From Lumnitzera littorea (taxonomy: Eukaryota; Streptophyta; Magnoliopsida; Myrtales; Combretaceae): 64,000 bases of DNA. The notes beneath the pieces were generated by a model that saw only the letters and a program-made list of their open reading frames with translations, was not told the DNA's origin and did not search any database. The stretch's first letter is position 1, and each line of letters starts with the position of its first letter. The stretch covers positions 51,399,767 through 51,463,766 of the forward strand of contig JAMXBB010000010.1 of NCBI GenBank assembly GCA_024138015.1, read 5' to 3'. Made by a program: the position numbers and the translations under genes. This document shows positions 25,222 to 38,109 of this stretch, piece after piece.

Positions 25222-28200
25222 TGTAGACTCTATAAATTTAACCTTCTAAACATAGTATCGAACTTGAGTATCGTAAATATTTCCCTCAATCGATAAGACC
25301 ACATAAAATGAAAATCGACTAAAATTTTAAACTCGGAACTTAAAATGAACTCGAAAGACACTATTATACGATTTGGAAACTCTGATCATATAAAAAAACC
25401 CCAATCCCTACATGTGCATACTTTTAAAAATGTAAACCTAAAACTGATAACAAACGAATCAAGGATTATTTCAAGTAATAATAAACAACAAAACTAAGCT
25501 AGTTAAAGGAATAAATTAATAAATTTACAAAAATTATTTTACTTGCGAACATAAGTAGCCCCACAATATGTATATATATATATATAAATATATTAAGCAA
25601 TTTCTTTTTCTTAATCTATCATATGATATATATATATGTTGCATAATAAAGCAGTGTTCCTAAATAATTAAGCCAATTGATCCTTAAGCTCCTAAGTGTA
25701 AGTAAATTATTCCCGAGTTGGTGAAAAACCCTAAAACATACATAATCTCACTCGAATACTAAAACCTAGGATGATCAAGGACTTATGATCCTAAATAAAT
25801 AATTAAAAATATAATTTCAATAAATTTTATTTAACTCTAGAAAACTTGAAAATTTCTTAAGAGGCAAATCACAACCTACAAATTAATTTGAGAATCAAAC
25901 TCCAAAAGAATTTCATATCAGATAATCTCCTTATCTTCATACATAAGATTTGTGCACATGAATAAGTAAACCAACCAATCATCCTAAATAACTTATCAAT
26001 TGATAAATACAAACCTTACTTTTAGTGGGCCCATCATTCAATTAAAAGTACCGTCTGAACATCTGTAAGGATCAACAAAACTGAGAACTTAAGCTTACAT
26101 TTAGAAACAAATTAAAATTTTCTAATTCAAAAACCAATTATCGAGAAAACCTAAGCTTATAGAACTTCGAGCTCTAAACTCACCTAAGACCCTAAACCCT
26201 AAAACAATTAAGGAATTTTGACCCTAAGTGACTAATCGATAATTTAATTTGAATAATTTCATTTAACTTTAGAAAATTTCACAATTTTATAGGAATCGAA
26301 TCATAAAGTACAAAACAATGCAAGATGAAAATCCTAAAACAATTTTGTATAAGACTATGCCCTTATCTTCATGTCCAAGCCTTATATTTCAATAAGTAGA
26401 TCAACCGATTACTTTAGATAACTTATCAATTGAGAGTTGGAATCATTTATCAGTTGGTAACTTTTCAAAATCTAGTGATAAGACATTTTCCTTATCACCC
26501 CTTCATTTATACTACATATGGACAATTCTTCACAAGATTTTACATGCTTAACTTCATTAAATGAGACAAGACCATTCCATGGCCCCAAAGGACATTAAAT
26601 GGCAGATTTAAACGAGGAGGAAAGGGGGGCCATGCATTTGTCTTTCAACCATCAATCACTTTCTCTTACATACCGCTATTCACCCCTTAATGCTTACATC
26701 ATCAATAGTTGCAATTGTTGACTTTTGTGTAAGCTATAAGATAATCAATTAAAGCTTCTTGCACACACTTTTTCCCTCATTCAAAAATCTGCCACTCTCT
26801 CCCTCTTTCACTCTCATTTTCACTTCCTTTTCTCTTACTTTAAACACAAATCAAAAGAAAAAATTCAACCCCACAAAAATCCTCCATTTGGCCACTACTT
26901 CTAAGTCCCACTCATGGCACTCCCATTTCTTTTTCTTGTGTCATTTTCTTCCAACATCTAAGCTCTTTTAGAACCATTAGAACCTTCCACAAACCCCATT
27001 CTAAAGGATCAAACAACTCGAGTTTCCAAAAGGTTGCAAAAAGGAGGAAGCAAAGTTAAAAGCTTAAGTGGAACCTTTGTGCACAACCACCATATTTCAC
27101 TTTAAGGATGAGTAAGTGTTTCTTATGATTAGTGGGTTAGTGTTTATGTTAGGAGACTTTGATTTCTTGAAGATATGATTATGATTTTAAGTTATTATAA
27201 CACTAAAGACCATTCTAAGAAACAAACTCATGAAACCCTTACATAAAGTTGAAACATGAGCATGTAAAGTTAGTATTTTGTAAAGATACTTGTTTAAAAC
27301 TTTGAATGGAAGATTTTAAGTTGAGAAAATCTTGAAATAAGAACTTGAATGGAAGATGAGCATGCTAGACGTGAGGTTTCAAAAGTCATTTGGATGTTGA
27401 TTTTATTTCCATTAAGTTAAACATGCTCAAATCTAGACTTAAGTTAAGGAAAAATTCATCACATGAAGTTTTATGAAGAAACCAACTTTGTATGACACAA
27501 GCTATGCTATGGAAGTTGTAATAAGTGTAAGATCTCTTATTTCTTTGTGGGAAGCATAAGTTAAAGAATCATCTCACAGAAGAGAAGTTAAGTTAAGATT
27601 TGGATACAAGTAGTTTAAGTGCATGATCTAACACCTAAGCTTAAGGAAATGATGAAACAAGTTGAAAAACCAAGTAAGAACCCCTTGGAATCATCACGAC
27701 CAGATCTAGAACATAACTAAAAAACACTTAAAAATATGATAAAAGTAAGTGAACAAAGTGAAAAGATCAACTAAAGCAAGTATAGTAAGTATACAAAGCT
27801 TAAAACTCAAAACCGAGCCTAAAACTCTCAAAATAAGTTTAGAACTCTAAGTTGGGCCTTCAATAAAATTCTGACCAGCACTTTAAAACATTAAGAGAGG
27901 TTGTTTTGAAGCCCACAAGATATCCACCTAAGACTCCATAAGCCTAGCAAAGTCATTAACTTTAGTTTGAACAAAAAACAAGCCTATTTGACAACTTAAG
28001 CCCACTAAAGGGCTCATGAAGTGGTTGTTAGCCTTAGGAATATAAATCAAAGTTGTAAATCTGATCTCAAGGAGTGTTTTAAGCTTAGGATAAAATCTTA
28101 AGACCAAGCCCAAAGGATTTCTCAAGTTACCAAAAAGCCTATTTACCAAACAAGGCCTAAAAGTACTTCAAAACATAAGGATCGCTACTGTTCTGACCCA

Positions 28201-29773
28201 TGGACAGATTTTCATGCCTCATTTCGAAAATATAACCTCACCATATTAAAGTACACTAAAAAACGATGAAGATTGACTATAAGATCATAAAAATTGGATT
28301 TAAAACAAGAAAGTTATACGCGATTGAACTTTTAAGTAAAACCGGGAAAAATTATGAAACCAACTCCAAAGTGTAACTTAAAGGGTTTTAGCTTAGTTTT
28401 CTAGGTTTTATTTCAAACCCTTATAGTATCGTATTTACGATGTCCAGGGGACTCGGCTTTTGGGAGACGACCTATCCCGGATTATTTTGATTTATCCGCA
28501 TGGTTGAGTAAGTAAATTCCCGATGACTCTTTTCTTAATTTTACTAGTAGAATAGATGCACTTAAACTTATATATATATAAATTTGGATGCTTATGGGAT
28601 ACGGGAGATGCATGTGTATGAATTTATGGATGAATGTGATGACTTGTTAATTATATGATAATGGGAATTGTTTGTACTAATATATACATGTGAATTGTAT
28701 GGAATGAAATTGTTTGATCATCTTGAAAATTGAGTTAATCACTTATACAATTAAGAAATCAAAATGAATCATGCATTCCCCATATTGCATATAGATAACT
28801 TCGACTGCCGCTTCATACAGAAGATGGGAAGGGACTCATAGGAATACGAGTTTCCTGTAGGATTGGGCATTAGCTATGTCATCATATATATTGAGTCTTT
28901 ATCCTAAGCTGATAAGCTTACTAGGCGCTGGGAGTCGCCATCCGTCGGCGAGGGACCGAGTCTTGTGGCTTCTACTTAGTGCATGTGTTTGTGGATTGCG
29001 AAGGCCACCACACCGTTAGACTTAGGATTTTGAAAATATGATTTATTATTCAGTAGTGAAAGTATATATATGTAGATATATACTTAGTTTTGTTTTGACT
29101 TAAGCACAATAGTGCTAATGAATTAAAACCCAAGGTCTAGAACCCGGATTTTGGTTTGGGTCGGTTAATTATCTCCAAACCCTAACTATAGGGGGCGTAA
29201 TTCTGAGTTGTATGCAGTTCCTAGGCCACTGCATGCGTTGTTTGGCATACTGATTGTTCATGCATTTATATGATTGTGCATTTAATAAATTTTGCCATGC
29301 AGTATTGATGAGGGTATTTATCTCACTAAGCGTAAGCTTATACCCCAACAGTTCTTTTCCTTACAGGTTGATCGATAGTTGGGAATAGGATAGGAATTGA
29401 GTGCAGAATGCTACCATTGAATCAGTATGATGAAAAGCTTGTGTAGTTAATTCGAAATGCTTCGAAAAATGACTAATGTCTCAATTAAGTTTAGTATCTT
29501 TAATAAGTTTAGAATTTCCTAAAATTGTCTATCTTATTTCATTATTTTGGTAGGGGATACCAATTCTCTACGATTCTGAGGAATTGTGGAAAAATGGATA
29601 TCTATAATTATTTATATTATATAATGAGTCAATGAACTAAAATTGAAGACTCTAGCAAATAACTATTTAGAGTCTTGTAATCTCTAACTTGCAAGGCGAT
29701 TTTCTTATTATGAGTGCACACGTGATATGAAAATTTTAAGCAATACTATTAGGCCCCTCTTAGGGTTGCTACA
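25222..29773 (+). repeat. Composite LTR nested in the solo LTR, TSD ATATG
   Basis: Starts TGTAGACTC at 25222 and ends TTGCTACA at 29773, between ATATG (25217-25221) and ATATG (29774-29778). It is 4.55 kb, longer than other LTRs here, because it contains two LTR heads. The first is 25222-26007. The second starts TACAAACC at 26008 and matches the head of the solo LTR at 11207. Both heads contain the landmark ACTTATCAATTG, at about 780 bp in the first and 420 bp in the second. A TA run lies at 25091-25122 just outside. No coding sequence. Confidence 0.85.
26008..29773 (+). repeat. Second LTR head and shared body inside the composite LTR
   Basis: About 3.77 kb, matching the solo LTR at 11207-18291 from its head to about 29360 and giving the empty site for the nested LTR there. 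Beyond that the tail (GGTTGATCGATAGTTGGG onward) differs from that copy and resembles the tails at 29930-30356 and 61640-62037. This suggests the tail belongs to the outer LTR. Confidence 0.75.
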
Positions 29774-30363
29774 ATATGCAGTACCGGTCAACTGCATATA
29801 TACTGTTTGGCATACTGCTTGTTCATACATTCATATATTTGGTAATAAACTGTTTGATAACTTTTTTGCTGGTATAATACGAGGGTTAACTCACTAAGCA
29901 CTTTTAGCTTACTCCCCAATAGTTTTCTCTTACAGGTTGCTAGATGATCGGGCATGGGTTAAGAACTAAGAGTTGAGTGTCAACATCGGAATACATAGAA
30001 GTTAGAATCTGAGGACAGACTGCATGGTTCATTTGAATTATTATATATATAGTTATTAACACTACATTTAAATTTTGTGACTTTAGTAAGTTTAAGTTTT
30101 AGAACTTTACTACCTAATCTTATTGTTTGGTAGGAGATACTGATTCCCTGCAGTTCTGTTGGACTGTGGCTTATCGGATATCCATAGTTACATTTATGTA
30201 GTCATAAGTTAATTAAATAAATAAATAAAAACTTTAGTGACTAACTGTTTAGAATCTCGCAATCTTTGACTTGCAAGATGATTTTCAAATCATGGGTACA
30301 CACATGATATGAAAATTTTAGGCAATCCTATTAAGGCCCCCTTTAGGGTCATGACAACCTTTT

Positions 30364-31887
30364 TGTCACAACCCCAAGAGTGGTCTAGTTGTAGTAAGTG
30401 CCATATATCGTATAAAGGACCATAAATTGATTGCCCTTCCAATCGATAACCTTTCTTACAACATACAAGGCTACTATTATAACTAAATGCTATAGAGTTA
30501 TGTAGGCGCAAATAATATCACAACATAGTTATATTAACATGATTTTCATAATATAACTACAATACATATTAGCAAATACACTAAGTCTTTAATATACTAT
30601 TATATAAACTAGCAGATATACTAGATAACACATAATATCAAATAATAAGTTTCTACTTGAGAGTTTGCTATAGTAATATTAATACTTTCTCAACTATCTC
30701 CTCAAACTTACAACAACCCAAAAGCTTTCCGCTAACCTCGGGCATCTCGTGGCCAAGAGTAATGAAAAGATCCTCCTACAAAAGCAATCTATAGGCTTAA
30801 AAGTTAGAAATCTTAGTGAACTACCCCTTAACTATACAACAAATAAGTTATTCAACAATTAATTTTCAAACATATGAATACATGAACACACAGAATGCCA
30901 AACAAATACATGCAGGTGACCAGGTACTATATGAAACTCAGATTTAATACCTTCTATAGTCAAGGTTAGAGTATAGATGATGCCAATCAAATTTGGGTAT
31001 CACACCTGAACTTTTACAACTACAAAACTTTGCATTTTGTATTAAAAAATAAAATGGCATATCTATTTTTAGTTTTAATTAAAACTAAGTTCCAAGTATG
31101 ATTATCAGTGGACTCTTATAGTCCACACTTACCCATAAACGGAGGCCCCTAAACTCGACCCTTAGCTAGGTGGTTGGTGTCTCTAACATCTTATAATCCC
31201 ACAAGCTAGGATAAGGTCATATCATACGTATACATCGTATTAAACACTATAGTCATAATTTATCAACCCCTATATGGCCTCTCACTACCATCATGTGATG
31301 TGATGGGCGAAATTATTTATGTAATGTATGTTTCTACATGTTTAGATTTAGTTTAATTAAGTTTGATATAATTAAGTCCAATTATTGTATGACCAATCAG
31401 AATCATAGACAAATCAATTCCTACTGGATCTACTACGAAACAAATAATACATTATCATACTTAAAAGTAATTTCATAACTTATCAAACATGCATAATCTA
31501 ACCCCACACATCATCCCATTATTAATAATAAGTAATATTCACTAACTACAATAAAAAATATGTATGAAACCATTAGGAGTACTCACTTAGCCATAGTAGC
31601 AGTCAGGGATTGTAATAGTCTACCGATAGATTGGTATCAATATCATGATTACTTGACATTTAGGGAATATGAAGAATAATAAATGTTTGAATGAAATAAT
31701 TGAACTATTCACATGTTTAGTACTAACTATTTAAATTAGCTATCTATTCATATAAAATCCCCAATTATAGCTTTTTTGTCAATTGTATGTAACTTTTTCA
31801 TTCTAGTTTTGATTTTTATGAATTTATAATTAATTTTTATTGTTTTCGGATGTACTTTCACATAACAAGGTTCATTTTGGACATTAT
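30364..31887 (-). repeat. 5' LTR of element II, truncated
   Basis: Opens TGTCACAACCCC and follows the 3' LTR of the same element from 6349 almost base by base for about 1.5 kb. It stops at the border of element IV, so the head of the LTR is absent. Confidence 0.88.
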
Positions 31888-34800
31888 TATTAAGCCTAGC
31901 TTTTCACCCACTAGTTCTTTTAAAAAATAAAGTCTTCTTTAAACTAATAAGTACTAAACCTTGCCCGTTTAATACCAATCATTGACTAAGGTTTAAAAAA
32001 AAAACCATTTTTTCAATTTGAAAAGGTATTAGAGTCACCACCTAACAGGAGTCGGAAAAAAGAGTTAAGTTATAACCAATTGAGTAGATTAGTTATAACT
32101 TAACTATCGATCTATCAATTAAAAACAAAAACCAATTTATAAAACGATTTTTTTTTTTTAAATCGGAGATCTAGATTTGGGGGCTAATTTATTAAACCCC
32201 AAATAGATACCACTTTTCAACCTACCGAATTTAACTTCATTTTTCAAACATACCCTTTTTAATTTCTAAAACAATTAATTATGATACATATGACTAAATT
32301 AATTAATTTACATGAATATCTAAAAATGGAAAAGAAAAAAAAAATAAAATAAAACTTCCATATTTTAAGTCGCCCCATACTTGTATACTAGTGCTTATGT
32401 ACCTGCTATTTAGGATCAAACTTCTGTAGTTTATTTACCAAAAACATAACGGATTGATTGATTTTAATTTTAGAAAAAAATGATGGGTTTACATTTTTAC
32501 CCATTTTGGGTTATTTAAGAAAATTTCCTAATGGGTCTTAAATCAAGGTTTATGAAAAATTCTAAAGTGCCCTAATTTAGAAAGGGAATCGGTTATTTTT
32601 ATTTTTTTGGAAAAAACCAATTTTTCTAAGTTATTAAATAACTTTACCATCTATTTTTTATTCTTATTTTTTATTACTCTTATTTTTATTTTCTATTTTA
32701 CTAAACTAAAAAAAATAAATAAATGAGTAAACTACTTTTTCTATTCTTTTTTTTTTCTTTTTTCTTTTTCCCTTTCTTTTTACTTCTTTTTCTTTTTTCC
32801 TTTTTTATTCTTTTTATTTATTTATTACATTTACAATGGGAATAAATAAAATAAAAAATTACAAAATATAAAAAACAAAACAATCTTACCCTTATCTTCT
32901 AATTAATGACCCTAACCTCCTAATTGCCACATTGTGGGGTGGTTTTTAATAAGGTTTGAATTTAGAAATTCTTCAAAATAGATCTAATGGGGTAAACAAC
33001 AGATGATTGTGTTTAAGATTTAGAAATGAATGCCTAACTTCACTTTAATCTACGTATCACATTCAAAGTATAAACCTCCTTTGAGGAATGAGTCCAAAGT
33101 ATCCTCACCATTATATCGCCTAACTCTTAAAGTGTTTCGAGGGTTAGTGTATAGGATATAGTTTCCTCTTTTTATCCTAAACTTTTTCAAAAAGTGAGTT
33201 ACCGATTTCTTAAGGAGGAGTCTATTTTTTTTATTTACCCAGGATCAGGTTTTGCCCCCCAGTCTCTCAAATCATGCCCCAGTATTTGACTTTGTGCTTT
33301 GGTTCAGGTCATGATTAATCTTGGCTTTCTAAACAAATCAAAGGTTTTGGCTTGGCTTGGTTACTTTTGGCAGCTGAAGATGGTGCTTAGGTCAGCTGTC
33401 TTGATGGGCCGTAGTTCATGTTTAGATTGGTTGCCTGACCTATTGGCTTGTGTTTGGGTAGGCTAATTGGATGAGCCCAAGGTTTGTGTTTAGGTTGAAT
33501 GCCTAGCCAAGTGGCCTGTATTTAGGTAGGTTACCTAAATGGGCTAAAGGTTAGTATTAGCTAAGTGGCTTATGTTTGGATTAAATGGTGACAAAGGGCT
33601 CGTATTGGCTTCTTTAATACATCAAAGGATCTAGTGTAGGTTGAAAGCCAAGTGTTTAGGCTGGCTTTGTTGAATGGGCCAAGGGCTTTTGTTGGGGTTG
33701 AATGGGCTAAGGAGCTCATGTTTAGCTTCCTTAATAGGTCGAAAGACCTCTTATGGTTTAGAAACTAAGTATTTGGATTGGTTACCTAAGTAGGCTAGAG
33801 GCCTGTGTTTATGTTAACTCCTTGAGCTCATAAGGATTTATAATCGTCAGCAACTTTTCTATTTTATTTTATTTTATTTTTTATTATTCAAATTTTTTTT
33901 TCTTTTGAGAGAGAGAAAGGTAAAGTTTTATTTTCAAAAAATAATTTACAAATAAGGATGGTGATTTTTGGGTTTTTATTTACAAGTCTAAGGATTGTGT
34001 TTACATTTCCCTAAATGAGAACGAATAGTGGTTAGATAAATGTTTATTGAAGAACTATTTACAAAGACAGGAGTGTTAAAGAATGAAGAATAATGAACTA
34101 AAGAGAGCTTTATTATTTTGAAAAGAAAAGATTAGAATGCAAAAATAAAGGTAGAGAACCTAACATTTATTCAGGAAATTGATGCTTATTCTAAGCTCTT
34201 TAGATTTGAACTGAAAAAAACCCTTTAAGGTCCTCTATCATCTTATAAGTATCCCTAATGACCTGTGTTAGAAGGGACCTTAAGGCCCAATTGTAAGCCT
34301 CAAAACACTTAAGCTTTTCCTTCAAATAGGCAATTTCATCTCTTAGCATCTACTTGCAAATCCTAGAGGTATCTAATAGCCTATTGTTCACTTGATCATT
34401 TACTTAGTTATCTGCCATCCTAAGTCTACCATTTTATAGACAAGGATCAGTCATCAATGCAATAAAGGAAAGAATGTGGAAATATACAAATGTTAAGGTC
34501 AATTTGGGTTAATATATTACTCCTTAAGTTGTAACACTACTGTAATTTTCAAAAACTTGATTGTATTAAAACTCTTGAATGATCAATAGGGTTGCAATTT
34601 CTTAAGGGTAGTGTATTAACTCAAGCTTGGAGGGAAGTATATGCAATTATAGTGGGTTCTAAAAAGTCCTTAAGCTCTATGATCTCACTTGTTTTTTAGA
34701 AAACACTTTCATTGGTCACAATAAGCTTAAGTAGGGTAGCATAATCGGCTTTGAACAGTGGCTACACTGCTATGCCCAGCATTTACACAATGGCTCCTTT

Positions 34801-35228
34801 CCTAGGGTCCTAAGATGGCCTGGGTCTGATCATATCTACCTTGCATTTTTGATGTAATAGATGAAGCCCCCATTCTTCGGTGTATGCTATTTGTAAAATA
34901 AATATGCCAATTAAAACAAATATGTATATGAATTCAATAACAAATAACTAAACAACATAGGTAATTTGAAAAGAGATTTTAATTTTGAAAAGTTTTTAAG
35001 TGGTTAGCCCTCTTGACATCTACAATGAAGTTGCCAAGTTATCAAGTCTGGTTTTTTACCCTCCCAATTCTTTTAAAAAAATAGAGTCTTCTTTAAACCG
35101 ATCGATACTAAACCTTACTCGTTTAATACCGATTCTCGATTAGGGTTTAATGAAAACCATTTTTTCAATTTGAAAAGGTATTGTAGTCACCACTTGATTG
35201 AAGTTAGGAAAAATAGTTAAGTTATAAC
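31888..35228 (-). mobile_element. Element IV: older copy of a non-autonomous Tat-like LTR element
   Basis: Minus strand. Its LTR tail (TATTAAGCC at 31888, decayed TGTCGAGCC) is followed by LTR-like sequence to about 32870. Next comes a non-coding internal region (32880-35039) that matches 41850-43975 of element V. A second LTR tail fragment lies at 35040-35228. At 35040 the minus strand reads ACTTGGCAACTTCATTG after the LTR end, a decayed TTTGGCGACT type PBS. No gag-pol and no 81-bp array are present. The right LTR is cut by element V. Confidence 0.7.
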
Positions 35229-36179
35229 TGTCGAGCTTGTTTTTTGATTTCTTATCTAAAATTAATTTCCCCTTTTCCTGATTAATACTAAACCCTAACC
35301 CATTTAATATTAATCCTCGACTAAAGAAATTGAGAAATTCTGGTTTTTTATTGAAAATAATTTTTAGAGTCATCACCCGACCGGAGTCGGGAAAAAGGAA
35401 AGAAACCGTAATCAATTGGGTAGATTGATTATGATTTGGCCACCGGTTTTTTATTTCAATTTGAATGAAGAACCAGAGGGTTCCGAATTCTGAGGCTAAC
35501 CTATTAAACCCTAACGGGTACTACTATCTATTTATCAAAATTAGAATTAGTCTTCCAATTATAATATTTAAAATAAATAAATAAAAATCAAAAGAAAAAA
35601 AAAAGAACTTAAGTTTCTATATATTTTATCGTCGCCTCGAAGGTGCCTACGTACCCGCTAGCCGAGATCAGACAATCATAGTTCTCTCAAAAAATCTTTA
35701 ATGTGTTAATTTATTTTAATTTTAAAAACTGCCCGAGTTTATGTTTTTAATTTACTCGGTTTATTTAAAAAAAATCTAAAGGGATCCTACTCTTGAATGT
35801 TTTTGTTTTATAAAGAAATACTCTAAAAATCATACTTTTTTTTTAAAAAGGGCCTTTTATTAATTTTTATTTTTTTTAAAAAAACAACTTTCTACGTAAT
35901 AACTTCTTAAACAAAACCTAATCCTTAAAAAAAACCAACCCCTAAACTAAACTAATACACATTTGCATTTATATCCATATTACTACTATTAAATAAACAT
36001 TTACTTAAATCAATATTTGATTTATATAATATTAAACAACTAATGCTAAAGAAATATCCTAAACTATTATATGTATAAACTATGCTAAATCACTAAGGAT
36101 CTAATAAAATAATAATACAATATAATATGATAATAATGATAAATAAATATATAAAAAAAAATTGAAAGAAACCGAACCT

Positions 36180-37380
36180 ATACATGTTCGGCTGTGTTCA
36201 CTGTCCGGTGAGTTGTCATGGCTAATGGTAAAGCACAGCTTGGAGGGTTTTGTTGTCGATTAGCTCGTGTTGTGTAGCTGATTGGAATTGCGGCTCGGCT
36301 GCAGAAGGAGGACGTTGGGAAGGCGTTGGTCAGTTGTTGGTGGATGCTGAGCTTGCTTTTCGACTGTAGCGTAGAGAAAGAGTTGTTCGGTGTGGTCTGG
36401 TTACTATTCAGTATGTTGGAGCTCGGTAAGAACTGTTCAACGTGTTGAATAGTGGAGATGAAGCGGCTCAGTAGCCATAGTCTTTGCCGTGGACAGTAAA
36501 GCTTAGGGTTCGATGCTGTTGACCACTGCTACTGCTGTTGCCGTGGGTCATGCGAATCGATGCTGCAGTAGGGTGTGTCAATGGTGTTGATGTGCAGTTG
36601 GGATCGGACAGTGCAGCAGCGTGAGTGTGTGTGTCTAAGTGTGCAATTGCGTGCTGGAGCTATCGTGTCACAGTCGTGCTCAATCAGTGAGGAGTTGGCC
36701 GCTACTGTCGTGGGTGGTTGATTCTATTGTGCAGGTAAATTACTAATGATTGTCGTGCGTCTGGAGTTTAGCGAGAGAGTGGGCTGCGATTTGGACGTAC
36801 TACAGCAAATCGCAGCAGTGGTAAAGGTTTTGCAATAGAGCGTTGTCGAAGCATAGACTTAGTATATGTATGTGTGCTTAACGGTGTATAGCTGATCGGT
36901 AGGGACAGTAGTAGGCGGACGTGGATTAGAGTTCTTCGGTTGTAGGTTGGCTTGAGGATGGGCTGCTGTTTGGAGGTCACGTGCAGTTGAGGATGCTACA
37001 GTGGATTGTTGGCTGCGGATGTGGTGTCGAACTTAGTGCAGTTGCTGTAGGGAGCGACGATTACTATTTGCGCAGTATAGTCATAAGGATGGGGTATTTA
37101 GCTGTTACAGCCACTACTGCTGTAGTATGAAGATTGAGTGACATGCTAGGCAACAATATTCGGCCGTGTAGTGAAGTGCTATGGTGTGAACCATGTAGTA
37201 CCGTGAGTAAGTCAAGCAAAACATGAGTGGCAGTATATGAGAGAATTTGTATGTGCGTAGACTGTACGAGTAAATTGTAAGTGTGTTAACATGGGATAGT
37301 GCAGGTAATGAGGGCTATGAGCATGTGTTGTGTGGAGGATAACGTGCAGTGGATGGACCCAAGATTGATTTCGTTGGACG
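36180..37380. other. GC-richer block inside the LTR of element V
   Basis: Base composition rises clearly against the AT-rich flanks, with many CTG, GTT and TGC steps and few homopolymers. The longest frame (36768-36980, minus) resembles no protein I know. It could be an LTR promoter region or a captured host fragment. The truncated partner LTR does not include this part, so its age cannot be compared. Confidence 0.5.
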
Positions 37381-37605
37381 GTCGATAGAAAAAAAAAATC
37401 CAGATTCTTTTGGTAGTTTTTGGTATTTATAAAAGCTAGATAAATTCATATCAAATCTTATCTATTATATCTAATTAATTTTATTAAACTAGATCCAAAT
37501 TTATTTAAATCTGATTTAATAAAATCAAACTAAATTCAAAGGATTTAATAAGATATGAAACCCATTTTTATCTCGCTTTTGCAAAGATAGAAAAATAAAA
37601 GACAT

Positions 37606-37695
37606 AGGTGCCTGCTAAGACTCGAACCTAAGACCTCAAATTAAAACCAATCCAAATACTCCAATGCTTATCCATTAGGCCATTGGCTTGTGCCT
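37606..37695 (-). other. tRNA-like segment with A- and B-box motifs in the LTR
   Basis: On the minus strand TGGCCTAATGG (37672-37682, A-box-like) is followed by GGTTCGAGTCT (37618-37628, a good B box). The surroundings resemble a decayed tRNA-Arg. The anticodon arm does not fold into a normal loop by eye, so this is not a working tRNA gene. It may be a SINE remnant or a tRNA-derived part of the LTR. Confidence 0.4.
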
Positions 37696-37987
37696 TGATA
37701 TTCAATATAATTAAATTGTACTTAAACTACCCGATTCCCTAAAATAATTATTTATACTAAACTAAAACTAAAACTATTTGTTCCTAATATAAGCTACTTC
37801 CTAAAAATCTATAAAACTCTTTATAATAATTTTTTCTTTTCTTATTTTTTTAGTATTTTCATCATTTGTTAATTTTTTATTATTTTTATCTTTTATTAAT
37901 TTTTTTGTTATTTTCATTAATGAATTAGGAACCTTTTTGTAAAAATAAAAATTAGGACTACAGAGGGGCAAAAATTAGGTGTCTATA

Positions 37988-38005
37988 GTTGCTCCTCTTT
38001 GTGGT
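37988..38005 (-). other. Polypurine tract of element V
   Basis: Minus strand reads CACAAAGAGGAGCAAC directly before the LTR head TATAGACACC. This is where plus-strand DNA synthesis would start, and it fixes the orientation of the element. Confidence 0.6.
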
Positions 38006-38109
38006 GAAGTTTGAGTAAAATTTTGCCATAAAGACAAAAGAGACACCGTTTTTACCTCGGGACAATTCTATCCTAAGGAGTATTAAGACACTTGACGACG
38101 ATTAGTTTG

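Larger units (their letters stand above)
22371..30356 (+). repeat. Solo LTR inserted at the PBS of element II, itself interrupted
   Basis: Starts TGTAAACCCC at 22371, ends GGGTCATGACA at 30356, and is flanked by ACCTT on both sides (22366-22370 and 30357-30361). Without the nested 25222-29773 insertion it is about 3.43 kb, the usual length of this LTR family. It stands in the opposite orientation to element II. No internal sequence is left. The part 23320-24060 holds the family's TA microsatellites and a purine tract (23160-23240) lies nearby. Confidence 0.93.
6349..31887 (-). mobile_element. Element II: Del/Tekay-like Ty3/gypsy element, split by nested solo LTRs
   Basis: Segments 6349-11206, 18297-22370 and 30362-31887 form one minus-strand element. 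The pol frame is continuous across the first gap: the RT passage FLGHV ends at 18297 and ITKDG resumes at 11206. The second gap lies between the primer-binding site at 22350-22368 and the 5' LTR at 30364. The two LTR pieces at 6349 and 30364 match closely over their common part, which fits one insertion. Both gaps are filled by LTR-only insertions flanked by perfect 5-bp duplications. The 3' LTR has lost its head together with the end of pol, and the 5' LTR is cut by element IV. The element cannot be functional. Confidence 0.85.
35229..37987 (-). repeat. 3' LTR of element V (about 2.76 kb)
   Basis: Complete LTR from TGTCGAGC (tail, 35229) to GTCTATA (head, 37987) on the plus strand. The part up to 36122 is repeated at 43976-44859. 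The middle third is a GC-richer block. Confidence 0.8.

Noticed and set aside
26180..26215. CCCTAAA-type telomere motif
   Set aside because: Only one or two imperfect copies, repeated at the same place in the sister LTR at about 11390. It is LTR sequence, not a telomere track.
36768..36980. Possible gene in the GC-richer block
   Set aside because: A single 70-codon frame without similarity to a known family and with no supporting context.
37606..37695. Functional tRNA-Arg gene
   Set aside because: A and B boxes are present, but the anticodon arm and acceptor ends do not pair properly by eye. Kept only as a tRNA-like segment.
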